DNA of 64,000 nucleotides from Lagopus muta (Eukaryota > Chordata > Aves > Galliformes > Phasianidae). The DNA lies in NCBI RefSeq assembly GCF_023343835.1, contig NC_064433.1, forward strand, positions 26,536,214 through 26,600,213, read 5' to 3'. Of this stretch, positions 56,201 through 61,872 are shown piece after piece (position 1 is the stretch's first letter; each line of letters begins with the position of its first letter). Both the position numbers and the translations under genes were made by a program. The notes beneath the pieces are model-generated. The model saw nothing but the letters and a program-made list of their open reading frames with translations. It made no database searches and was not told where the DNA came from.

Positions 56201-57448
56201 GCTCAGATGATTCTATAGAAGCACAGACACCTCAGTCTTCTTTATAGAACTGGAGAATCATAGAATGGCCTGGGTTGAAAAGGACCACAATGATCATCTA
56301 GTGTCAACCTCCCTTCTATGTGCAGGGTCACCAACCATTAGATCAGGCTGTCCAGAGCCACATCCAGCCTGGCCTCGAATGCCTCCTTGGGCAACCAAAA
56401 CCCTCCTTCAAAACCCCTTCCTGTGCAACCTACTGTAAAGAATATGCTTTAGCAGGGGGTTGAACTTGATGGTCCCTGCAGGTCCCTTCCAAACCCTACA
56501 ATTCTGTGATTCTGTGGTTCTGATATGTAGGCCTCTCACCCCCGATGCAGACCTTGCCTTTGTGCTGCTGGCAGTGCCTACCCTGCCCCTGGCTGTCCCC
56601 CAGATGTTCCACTTGCGCTCCTCCCTGTGCACCATCTGCTTCTTTATAGAGAGCGTGGTGAGGTGCTGGAACAGGCTGCCCAGAGAGGTTGTGGATGCCC
56701 TGTCCCTGGAGGTGTTCACGGCCAGATTGGATGGGGCCCTGGGCACCTGGTCTAGCATTAAATGGGGAGGTTGGTGGCCCTGCCTGTGGCAGGGGGGTTG
56801 GAGATTCATCATCCCTGAGGTTCCTTCCAACCCTGGCCATTCTGTGATTCCTTTTATCTCTGTACTTGTGCCTCTAAAGATGCGGATTTATTTGGGAAAC
56901 GATAAAGACCCCAGTCTATCAGCTGAATCTTCCTTCTCTCAGTGCCCTGTGCCAAACTCAAGGGTTCTGCGGTACCTTGCTCAGGTCAGAAGGACCAGAA
57001 AAATTACCTGAACCGTCTCCACCTGACCTCCTGCCCCCAGCTCACGGCGCTCCTCATACCTGAGTATCGCAGATATGACAATTAACAGCGATTGGCCCGA
57101 CCCAGCACAGCTGTGCCTCTCACTTCGGACCACCCGGGGCGGCCCAGCCGTGACCCACGCCCTGCGAATGCTGGTGGGACACAGAGCACGGGCTCCCTGC
57201 GGGGGGCTGTGGCGTTACCCGCACGGGCCCCTTCACGCCGGGCTGTCCCCTGACGCCGCTCCTCACCTCACCCTCCTTTAGGAAAGTTAAAGCCACGCGC
57301 GTCCCTCGGCTGCGGGCACGGCTCTTGCAGACAGACACCCACCTCCAGCCCCGCACGCTCGGGCCATCGGAAGGGCACCTCCCGCCACCCCAAACCTCGG
57401 CTCACCTCCTCGCGCGGCCGGGCCCCCTTCCCCGCGGGCCGCTGCCAT
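4035..57448 (-). CDS. ZNF277: ZNF277, zinc finger protein 277 (complete, 12 coding exons)
   Basis: Coding exons, in transcript order: 57448-57406, 36898-36697, 34072-33984, 32216-32134, 19771-19680, 17900-17790, 14986-14854, 7960-7893, 6812-6716, 5906-5864, 5270-5096, 4227-4035. All introns are GT-AG and the phases agree, giving 442 residues; the human protein is about 450. Five C2H2-type fingers lie at residues 44-67, 159-181, 210-232, 288-309 and 343-365, each with all four Cys/His ligands. Diagnostic strings include [44 protein letters not shown] and [16 protein letters not shown], which I recognise as ZNF277. The family member in mammals is a nuclear zinc-finger protein reported to associate with Polycomb (Bmi1) and with the ribosomal protein uS5/RPS2; that role is known from mammals, not seen here. 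The gene is divergent from DOCK4. No frameshift or premature stop was found. Confidence 0.96.
5096..5270 (-). CDS. ZNF277: ZNF277 coding exon 11 (finger 5)
   Basis: The acceptor is CCCTTTCCCTTAG and the donor is CCACA|GTAAGG. Residues 321-379 begin [16 protein letters not shown]. They include finger 5 (C343, C346, H359, H365; C-X2-C-X12-H-X5-H) and finish [11 protein letters not shown]. Fingers 3 and 5 share the H-X5-H ending, while 1, 2 and 4 have H-X4-H. Confidence 0.96.
5864..5906 (-). CDS. ZNF277: ZNF277 coding exon 10 (43-nt microexon-like)
   Basis: The exon is only 43 nt: [14 protein letters not shown] plus one base. The acceptor is TTTTTTTCTCCAG and the donor is CTTG|GTGAGT. It carries H309, the last ligand of finger 4 (H304-X4-H309). 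Skipping it would both remove that ligand and shift the frame. Confidence 0.93.
6716..6812 (-). CDS. ZNF277: ZNF277 coding exon 9 (finger 4, most of it)
   Basis: The acceptor is TAATTATAAG, with a poor pyrimidine tract; the donor is ATGCAG|GTAAGA. It encodes [19 protein letters not shown] and on to LHLHMQ (residues 274-306). It supplies C288, C291 and H304 of finger 4. The final His is in exon 10, so an intron splits this finger as well. Confidence 0.94.
7893..7960 (-). CDS. ZNF277: ZNF277 coding exon 8 (acidic linker)
   Basis: The acceptor is TTTTTTCCCCAG and the donor is GAGGA|GTAAGA. It encodes [19 protein letters not shown] followed by NLE (residues 252-273 plus two bases), an acidic segment equivalent to the human [16 protein letters not shown] region. 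Confidence 0.95.
12651..12686. repeat. ACACAAAT-type short tandem
   Basis: TACACACAAA occurs twice in tandem, followed by TATACACACTATATA, in ZNF277 intron 7. Confidence 0.85.
13164..13340 (-). mobile_element. CR1 LINE 3' fragment
   Basis: It starts with the reverse complement of the CR1 tail (repeated AGAATCATAGAATCA), then AAGGTTGGAAAGGACCT and the typical body down to the CCACCTCCCTGG block. Minus-oriented and heavily 5'-truncated. Confidence 0.93.
14854..14986 (-). CDS. ZNF277: ZNF277 coding exon 7 (finger 3)
   Basis: The acceptor is TTTTGTTTTAG and the donor is TACTTG|GTAAGA. Residues 207-251 hold finger 3 complete: C210, C213, H226, H232, with spacing C-X2-C-X12-H-X5-H, as in matrin-type and U1-like double-stranded-RNA-type fingers. 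A basic patch (HMRKKQHRR) and [13 protein letters not shown] follow. It is the most strongly conserved exon by eye and ends in phase 0. Confidence 0.97.
14987..17789 (-). other. ZNF277: ZNF277 intron 6 (2.8 kb)
   Basis: No repeat family, RNA gene or second coding exon was recognised in this AT-rich intron. Confidence 0.8.
17790..17900 (-). CDS. ZNF277: ZNF277 coding exon 6 (second half of finger 2)
   Basis: The acceptor is CTTTTTTAG|G and the donor is GAAAA|GTAGGT. It completes Arg170 and gives [20 protein letters not shown], supplying H176 and H181 of finger 2, then the conserved linker to finger 3. It ends in phase 2, and Asn207 is completed by exon 7. Confidence 0.95.
17901..19679 (-). 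other. ZNF277: ZNF277 intron 5 (1.8 kb)
   Basis: It holds one plus-oriented, 5'-truncated CR1 at 18879-19261. The rest is ordinary AT-rich intron. It interrupts zinc finger 2. Confidence 0.85.
18879..19261 (+). mobile_element. CR1 LINE 3' fragment
   Basis: It is plus-oriented, running from the AGCCTGGAGAAAAGAAGGCT block through GAGGTGCTGGAA and CTGGAGGTCCCTTCCAACCC to GTGATTCTGTA. About 380 bp, 5'-truncated, with no reading frame retained. The antisense frame across it is coincidental. Confidence 0.94.
19680..19771 (-). CDS. ZNF277: ZNF277 coding exon 5 (first half of finger 2)
   Basis: The acceptor is TTTTTTCATAG and the donor is AATAG|GTTTGT, a weaker donor than the others. It encodes residues 140-170: [15 protein letters not shown], then the Cys pair of finger 2 (C159, C162) within MCMFCDQEF. 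The intron after it interrupts finger 2 between the Cys pair and the His pair. Confidence 0.95.
20901..21485 (-). mobile_element. CR1 LINE 3' fragment
   Basis: Minus-oriented. It begins AGAATCATAAAATCACCAAG and continues through the CTTCCACCTCCCTGGGCAGC block to the CTTCCCTGCTCCTGCTGGC block, just into the end of the reverse-transcriptase reading frame. Confidence 0.93.
26419..26505. repeat. Degenerate minisatellite (GCTGAACTACTA-type)
   Basis: GCTGAA(C/T)TA-type units recur at 26422, 26434, 26456 and 26473, with a related ACTGAACTACC near 26487. Spacing is irregular, from 12 to 22 bp. AT-rich with partial internal symmetry. Confidence 0.7.
27712..27970 (-). mobile_element. Possible solo-LTR-like segment
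   Basis: Read on the minus strand it carries AATAAAGACC about 70 nt before an end reading CTGTCTCCAACA, which would fit a poly(A) signal, short U5 and terminal CA. The other end is uncertain. No internal proviral genes flank it. Confidence 0.25.
28160..28289 (-). mobile_element. CR1 3' fragment (copy 1 of pile)
   Basis: It begins GGGATCACAGAATTGTAGGG and runs through AGGGACCTCAAGC to GTCTTGAATATC, where a second CR1 tail (TCACAGAATCACAGA) starts. The short copy therefore abuts or was invaded by the next one. Confidence 0.88.
28290..28735 (-). mobile_element. CR1 3' fragment (copy 2 of pile)
   Basis: A new tail of repeated CACAGAA units at 28290-28320 is followed by a CR1 body that reaches the CAGCCTTTCCTCATAAGAGAGG block. 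Near 28735 the order jumps back to a more 3' block (GGAGACTCTGCAACCTCTATGG), marking the next copy. Confidence 0.85.
28736..30385 (-). mobile_element. CR1 with degenerate reverse-transcriptase ORF (copy 3 of pile)
   Basis: Minus-strand broken frames at 29038-29232, 29739-29924 and 29925-30389 encode CR1 ORF2-type residues. Examples are [19 protein letters not shown] from the RT C-terminus, [17 protein letters not shown] from the RT N-terminus and LNTFFASIF just before it. Stops and at least one internal deletion (around 29770-29800) make it inactive. The tail is missing, probably lost at the junction with copy 2. Confidence 0.9.
30386..31342 (-). mobile_element. CR1 with RT C-terminus (copy 4 of pile)
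   Basis: The tail TCACAGAATCATGGAATGGC at 30386 abuts the 5' end of copy 3. Minus-strand frames at 30614-31054 and 31109-31339 retain the RT catalytic-region motif [12 protein letters not shown] (the F/YADD box) and [12 protein letters not shown] shift or stop separates them. GAGTTT occurs at both ends (30381-30386 and 31342-31347), a possible short target duplication. Confidence 0.92.
32134..32216 (-). CDS. ZNF277: ZNF277 coding exon 4
   Basis: The exon encodes [17 protein letters not shown] followed by an acidic and Gln-rich stretch ending QQRRL (residues 112-139). The acceptor is CTCTTAACAG and the donor is CTG|GTAAGA. It ends in phase 0. The [13 protein letters not shown] string is one of the clearest ZNF277 signatures in the window. 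Confidence 0.96.
32217..33983 (-). other. ZNF277: ZNF277 intron 3 (1.8 kb)
   Basis: I see no repeat or gene that I recognise. The stretch 33460-33830 is somewhat richer in GC than its surroundings, but no family could be named. Confidence 0.8.
33984..34072 (-). CDS. ZNF277: ZNF277 coding exon 3
   Basis: The exon encodes residues 82-112 and reads [20 protein letters not shown] after completing the split Arg82 codon. The acceptor is TTATTTGTAAAG after a C-rich tract and the donor is CCCTTAG|GTAAGT. This linker between fingers 1 and 2 matches the mammalian protein closely. No long open frame marks it; I found it by reading the translation outward from the phase of exon 2. Confidence 0.94.
34073..36696 (-). 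other. ZNF277: ZNF277 intron 2 (2.6 kb)
   Basis: It is AT-rich and without a recognised repeat family, apart from an AAAT microsatellite at 35645-35666. A plus-strand open frame of 79 codons (36142-36381) is noted under findings. Nothing else stands out. Confidence 0.8.
35645..35666. repeat. (AAAT)n microsatellite
   Basis: About five AAAT units in ZNF277 intron 2. Confidence 0.9.
36697..36898 (-). CDS. ZNF277: ZNF277 coding exon 2 (finger 1)
   Basis: The acceptor is TTCATTACAG and the donor is AAAAG|GTATGG. The exon encodes residues 15-82, from the conserved [12 protein letters not shown] segment, through finger 1 (C44, C47, H62, H67; spacing C-X2-C-X14-H-X4-H), to [12 protein letters not shown]. 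It ends in phase 2. The finger contains one extra, non-ligand cysteine at position 50. Confidence 0.96.
38000..38041. repeat. 21-bp tandem duplication
   Basis: Two adjacent copies of AAGCTTACACAATTTATTTC plus A, differing at two positions (ACA versus TGC region), lie inside ZNF277 intron 1. Confidence 0.9.
44217..44259. repeat. (TTTTG)n microsatellite
   Basis: A T-run, about five TTTTG units and a second T-run in ZNF277 intron 1. Confidence 0.93.
46393..46700 (-). mobile_element. CR1 3' fragment
   Basis: Minus-oriented, starting ATCATAGAATCATTTGATTT with GGAAGGAACCCTTAAAGCTC. It continues through CTCTGGGCAACCTGTTCCAG to the CCCTTCAGATACTGAAGG block. More diverged than the 13 kb copy. Confidence 0.88.
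46735..47290 (-). mobile_element. CR1 fragment, second copy, tail-less
   Basis: The order restarts at the CCCTGGGCAGCCTGTTCCAA block (46791) and runs through a GC-richer CR1 body with GGTGAGGCCACACAGC to CACACCACTGGCTCAT and the CAGCACCCCCAGATC block. It appears to be a different CR1 subfamily from the preceding fragment. Confidence 0.8.
47307..47346. repeat. 17-bp tandem duplication
   Basis: TTTGGTTTAGGGAGAAG is repeated twice exactly, followed by a partial third TTTGGT, directly after a CR1 fragment. Confidence 0.93.
56254..56430 (-). mobile_element. CR1 3' fragment (minus arm of inverted pair)
   Basis: It begins AGAATCATAGAATGGCCTGG and continues through CCAGCCTGGCCTCGAATGCC to CTTCCTGTGCAACC. 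Minus-oriented, about 1 kb from ZNF277 exon 1. Confidence 0.9.
56440..56522 (+). mobile_element. CR1 terminal fragment, plus orientation
   Basis: It contains GGGGGTTGAACTTGATGG, GGTCCCTTCCAAACCC and a tail of ATTCTGTGATTCTGTGGTTC. It is a very short remnant directly beside the oppositely oriented copy. Confidence 0.85.
56643..56850 (+). mobile_element. CR1 3' fragment (plus arm of inverted pair)
   Basis: It reads GTGGTGAGGTGCTGGAACAG, GGTTGTGGATGCCCTGTCCC, GGTTCCTTCCAACCC and GGCCATTCTGTGATTC. Plus-oriented, with its 5' boundary uncertain because 56525-56642 is not clearly CR1. Confidence 0.9.
57406..57448 (-). CDS. ZNF277: ZNF277 coding exon 1 (start codon)
   Basis: The ATG at 57448-57446 sits in a good initiation context (GCGACGGC before ATGG). 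It opens 14 codons rich in Ala, Gly and Arg, plus one base. The donor GTGAGC follows at 57405. The leftover G joins the AG at the start of exon 2 to make Glu15, so the junction is in phase. The N-terminus is about 18 residues shorter than the human one as I recall it. The frame stays open upstream on the minus strand to 57904, but has no nearer in-frame ATG, so this start is preferred. Confidence 0.88.
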
Positions 57449-57480
57449 GCCGTCGCGCCGCTCCTCCCCGCCTCCTTCCG

Positions 57481-57501
57481 CCCTCCCGTCCCGCCCGCCC
57501 C
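57481..57501 (-). promoter_or_regulatory. Canonical G-quadruplex motif 33 nt upstream of ZNF277 ATG
   Basis: The plus strand carries five C-runs (57481-57483, 57485-57487, 57490-57492, 57494-57496, 57498-57501) separated by 1, 2, 1 and 1 nt. The minus strand, which is ZNF277-sense, therefore has five runs of three or four Gs with 1-2 nt loops. Overlapping Sp1-type GC boxes are also present, so the tract may simply be GC boxes. Confidence 0.7.
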
Positions 57502-57659
57502 GTGACGCGATCCCCGCCCCGCCGGGAGCGCGGGGCCAGCCGGGGTTCGTAGTCCCCGCCGGCCGCTGTCGACGAGGGGCGCGGCCGCGCCGAGGCACCG
57601 CGCTACGTTGCGCGGCGTGCAGCGGGACGAGCGTATAAGGGGCTCGAGGCGAGAGCGGC

Positions 57660-57803
57660 TCAGCCAGTCCGTTCGCCTGGCCGTCCGTCAGAACAATGCC
57701 TTCGCTGCCAGAGCCGGGCAGCCGCGGCTGAGGGGCGGCGGAGCAGCCGGGCGGGACGCGCTCCTCGAGCAGCGCCGCTCTGAGCGGAGGAACCGCCGCC
57801 AGC
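57660..57803 (+). promoter_or_regulatory. DOCK4: DOCK4 5' leader (approximate start)
   Basis: This GC-rich leader precedes the DOCK4 ATG. A TATA-like TATAAGG at 57634-57640 would place the transcription start near 57660-57670, where CTCAGCC could serve as initiator. The start is inferred. It contains a short upstream ORF at 57696-57731. Confidence 0.5.
57696..57731 (+). other. Upstream ORF in DOCK4 leader (11 codons plus stop)
   Basis: ATG at 57696-57698 has A at -3 and C at +4. It is followed by ten codons (PSLPEPGSRG) and TGA at 57729-57731, ending 72 nt before the DOCK4 ATG. It would dampen or condition DOCK4 translation if the transcript starts upstream of 57696. Its use is not shown by sequence alone. 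Confidence 0.45.
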
Positions 57804-57840
57804 ATGTGGATCCCCACGGAGCACGAGAAGTACGGCGTGG
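57804..57840 (+). CDS. DOCK4: DOCK4 coding exon 1 (5' end of gene; partial in window)
   Basis: The exon encodes MWIPTEHEKYGV plus the first base of the next codon, then splices at G|GTGAGT. This is the known N-terminus of DOCK4 (dedicator of cytokinesis 4), a guanine-nucleotide exchange factor of the DOCK-B group that acts on Rac (and reported on Rap1) in migration and neurite growth. The leftover G, as the first base of a Val codon, fits the mammalian continuation VIASFRG, the start of the SH3 domain. The ATG has A at -3. Reading on without splicing hits TGA after two codons, which confirms the exon end. SH3, C2/DHR1 and DHR2 domains lie beyond the right edge. Confidence 0.93.
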
Positions 57841-58213
57841 GTGAGTGAGTAAGTGAGGGAGAGACGGGCAGGGGGCCGCAGCCCGGCGCCCCACCTGCCC
57901 GCACAGCCGCCCGCCCGGTCGAGGAGCGCTCCGCGCTCTGCCGGGCATTGTTCGCGCTGCGCGGACGGACGAAGCGCCGCCGGCCGAGCCGCGTATTATT
58001 TCAACTTCGCCCGGGGCAGGGCTGCGGAGCCAGCGGGACCGCCCTGTGGAGCGCTCCGGGTAACGCTGCGACTGCTTTGTGCGTTTCTTCTTGACGCGCC
58101 GTGCGAAAAGCGCTGATCGCGGTGCGCTCGTCCCGGACAATGGCCCCGCAGCCGAGCGCGGTGCGCGGAGCTCCGGAGGAGTTGGTCGCTCTCCCCGTGT
58201 GTGCGCTGTGTTT

Positions 58214-58267
58214 GGGTGCGGGGGGTGCGTGCGTGGAGGGGCGGGGGAGAGTGGAGGGCGAGGCGGG
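58214..58267 (+). promoter_or_regulatory. G-rich tract in first 0.5 kb of DOCK4 intron 1
   Basis: Clustered G-runs (GGG, six Gs, four Gs, five Gs, GGG, GGG) lie on the DOCK4 sense strand, some separated by loops longer than 7 nt. It resembles the G-rich first-intron segments common downstream of CpG-island promoters. Confidence 0.55.
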
Positions 58268-58570
58268 AGCGGCGCGGAGCTCTCTTTGTTTTTGTGTGTG
58301 TGTACGCGTGAGAGCTCTGCGAGCAGCCAGCGCGGCTCCGTCCCGCTTGGAGTTGATCCCAGATGTTGTCGTCCTCTAAATGCTAAATTATAGGCATTCA
58401 GTGGCGTTTATTTCCTCGACTCCTTCACCGGTCGGGTCACGGCTGGGCTGCGGCTGTCGATCAGCCCCACTGTGGGCAAGGGCTCCCGGGCAGCTCTGGG
58501 ACGCCCTGGAGTGGCACGCGGGGCTGTGTGCTGCGCTCTCGGGCTGCCTGCTGCTTCCTTCCCATCTTAT

Positions 58571-58594
58571 TTTTCTTATTTATTTATTTATTTT
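58571..58594. repeat. (TTTA)n microsatellite
   Basis: A short run of TTTA units at the 3' edge of the CpG island, in DOCK4 intron 1. Confidence 0.88.
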
Positions 58595-61500
58595 CCCCAC
58601 AATTGCAGCATTTTTTATGATTGCGAGATGAAAAAGATGCTCAGTAGTCATTGTTAACCTTGACGGCAAGCGGCTAAACAGCCTTCCCCCTATCGGAATA
58701 ACCACCTCCTGGACTGCCAAACAATGAGCTGATGCCCTCCCATACGTTTTTCATAGCGAGTCCTGTAGGCACCTGGACACGGGTCATTGTCCGGCAGCTC
58801 CGCGTGTAGGGATGCTCGTCTGGCTGCAGCCCTGCGCCTGCCGGAGCGGTGCCGCTGTGATTTCCCGAGGGGGGAGAGGGAAGGGAGGACGTGCATCCAT
58901 TGGGTCAACGAGGAAATGTCATCGCGAAAAGAGTCCTGTGTAAATATAATATAGTCTTAGATGCTTGTTCTAATTTAAACACATTCCATGGTTTTCTGTG
59001 ATTTGCCTCCCAAGGGCTATTCAGGATGGTAACAAAAAGCCACTGTTCCATTCGGGCCGTCCACACCCCTGGGACGCGGGTGTATCGTGGTTCTTACAAC
59101 CATTGCAAAGCAATGAAATGCTGATCTGAAGTCATCATTTCTTTGCAGGGACTGTGTTTTTTGCTATGTGCTCACCCACCTGCACAAAGAGTGCTATCTG
59201 CAAAATCTTCACACCCAGTTACAGTGTCAGCTATTGTACTGTGTGCTGGAGGAGGCTGAAAAGGAGTTGAATCTTTCACAATTCTTCTATAACCTTCAAC
59301 TTCAATTTATGAAACCTCCTTGACACAAACTTGCATTGTGCAGCAGAAGTCTGCTTTTATGTATTCTTTTCAATGCCGTGCTATTTCTGTTTCCAAGCAA
59401 TTTTTATTAATGATGCGTTTATCTGCCTGTTAAAATGAGTGCATTAGGAGACCCTTAGAGGCACCCGATGAGTTGTACCAAACGTGTGTATCCTTTGTAC
59501 CAGAGCTTAGAGCTTACATCAACAACAGTCCTCATCTGCGTTTTCAGTCTGAGTTGTGCAGCGTTTCTGCTGTGATGTGCCAAAATGGATGGGCACCCAG
59601 ACAGCAGCCACCTGGCTGCATAGAAGCACTGCTGGTAGCCAAGGGGCTGCGGGACGCTTGCACTGCCTGATGGATCCTCTTTCTGAGGAGCAGTTGATGC
59701 AAGAAAAGGAGCATCTTTATTTTAAACTTTTGCTTGCAGGCCACCAATAATATGCAGTCTCTTTTTCTTGGGCAGACTACTTTACTTTGAGTTCATTTGC
59801 TTGAAGATAGGCATACTGCCATAGTCTGTAGTAGATGTTACTACGTTTAGATGTAATCTGTTGTGGGGCAGTTTTACCATGTTCATTTCTAAGGCTGTAG
59901 AACTTATCAGCTGTGTATTATCCTTCAGGATGCTAAAGGTGAAATAAGCATTGCAATGTAGGTGTTTCTGAGGAAGTTTCCTTTGTCTGGGTTTTGGTAA
60001 CTTTTCTGAGCAGACGCTTAAACTTTGGTATCACACATTGATACTTCATTTGTGTTATGTGGTACCTTCGGCTGATGTGACAGTCTGGTGGCAGCATCAC
60101 ACAGAGCACCCACTGAGCCATTCTGTAGAGTGCATGGCACAAAGTATACTGCTGGAAGGGCAGGAGAAGAGAGATCTGTGGGTTTGTTTTGTGGCTACTA
60201 ACAGTAGCTGAAACAGGTTGATGTTAAGTGGAGTTGGCTTGAGAAAATTGTGCTGTCGTGTATGAATGTGGAACATAACAGCACAACATTGTTTAGAACA
60301 ATAACCAAACCCTTTGTTACATGAGTCCTTTAAGGCTGTATGGGTGTGGATGCTCTGCAGACAGCAGACCAGTGAGTGTAGCTTTCAAAGGTGATTAGTG
60401 CTGTCTGGTGCAAACACGAAACTTGCTGCAGTAAAAATTGAAAAGCTACAGGAGCAAGTGATTGTCTTGTAAACATTGTCTGGAGTTGTGATAGCAGTTC
60501 TGTTAGATGGTCTGAATGTCAAGGACCGTCAGATCCACACACTGCTTTACCATCTGTATGCTTTGGTTTCCCTGATCCGTGCAGGATATGGTTTGGCTCT
60601 CTAGAATGGAAATGACTTACCTCTGTCTGCTGAGCACATCGTTTGCCAACATTTCTTGGAAAGATAATTTTCAGATGAGAATAGGAAGATCAAAGAATAA
60701 TTAAACAGTTACTGAATGCCTCATCCACTTTATCAGCAGCATATTATTCAAAGTCCCGAAGTCATTCCATATAGCATAATCTGCCAATTTAACTCAGGCA
60801 AGTTTAAATAGTGCTTGGTATTTTTAGTGTGCTTAAGCTATAAATCTGGCTTCCCAAAGGGATATGAAGTGTGGCTATCTCCCGGTTTTTGTAGAGGGAA
60901 GTGGAAGGATTAAATGACTTCGTGCTATAAGCTGAGGTTTGTGGGTGGAATAAGCCAAGAGTATATTAGTTGATCACAGGACCTGTATTGACTGGCACTC
61001 AGGCAAAGGCTGCAGCAATGGGCTTTGCCCCATTCTCTGAGCCGCAGTTGGACATGTCTCATGAGCAATCCTGATGAAAGCTATCTTTATCTTCAAGCTG
61101 CAAGCACTTTTTTTGACTGCAAGGTAACATTACTGTAAATGAGCTTGGTTTGTGTAGCTCAACAGCAACAAAAGGCCAAGACCATAATGTGGTAACTGCC
61201 ACAGTGTGTCTTTATCATAAGCATGCTAGACTTCTAATTTAAGGTGCTCTGTTTAAAAACTGCCTTGTCCATCCTGCCCCAAACATTAAAAATAGAAATA
61301 ATGTTCTTATTTCCTCCCTTATCCAGTGTTGATCTTGCCTGACAGTTTTATGTGGAATTTGGTTTACATTTGGTCTTACACTTATAAGAACCCTAGTAAT
61401 GAAAATGTGTCAAGCTGTCTAAATGACTGCTTAGAGGCAGGGTTGAGAAGATGTATATTGCTCTTCAAGGCTCACGAACCCTGTTCAGTTGATGAACAGG

Positions 61501-61872
61501 TAGGAGTGGCCTTTGTCTCGTTACATACAGCTTGTGACTGCTGGGGGCCAGTGCCTGCCAAGAGCTGGATGTGAGGTGGATGAGGCAGGAAGGCTGAAGC
61601 TGGCGGAGTGCCCACGTTCCCTGCATGCCACTGGGGCAAGGGGAGCTATTTGCATTTCATGAAATACTCCCAGAGTTGCCATACTGAGTTACAAGATTTG
61701 TGGGTCTTCACACTGCTATGAGGGTTTTCACACCAGTTTAGGATGTCACTTAAATGAAGATTGCATTTTACTGGTCTTCTCCATTAGTGATAACTTTCAG
61801 TACCCTTCAGAAATGATGTAGTCTCAACCTTTTGGACTTAAAAATAACTAATTGCATTCTGTTGGAGAGTAG

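Larger units (their letters stand above)
36899..57405 (-). other. ZNF277: ZNF277 intron 1 (20.5 kb)
   Basis: This is the largest intron. Recognised contents are CR1 fragments at 46393-47290 and 56254-56850, a 21-bp duplication at 38000-38041, a 17-bp duplication at 47307-47346, a TTTTG microsatellite at 44217-44259, an AT-rich degenerate repeat near 44457-44530 and T-rich tracts near 54826-54857. The stretch 51200-53700 has a more mixed composition and may be an old unassigned repeat. The longest open frames (for example 47366-47794 plus) show no recognisable domain and no splice partners. Confidence 0.85.
57200..58560. promoter_or_regulatory. CpG island with ZNF277/DOCK4 bidirectional promoter
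   Basis: There is an abrupt change from AT-rich intron to GC- and CpG-dense sequence covering both first exons. The start codons face away from each other with 355 bp between them. Visible elements include GC boxes (CCCGCCC and CCCCGCCCCG around 57490-57522), a half-CRE-like TGACGCGA at 57503-57510, a TATA-like TATAAGG at 57634 on the DOCK4 side and an E2F-like TTGCGCGG near 57608. The edges of the island are by eye. Confidence 0.85.

Noticed and set aside
56460-57011. 183-codon plus-strand open frame, with 140- and 114-codon frames on the other strand
   Set aside because: All cross CR1 fragments and their junctions. No domain is seen.
57287-57904. 205-codon minus-strand open frame across the CpG island
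   Set aside because: The frame is open because GC-rich DNA has few stops. Only the 43 nt at 57406-57448 is coding (ZNF277 exon 1); the rest overlaps DOCK4 exon 1 and the promoter.
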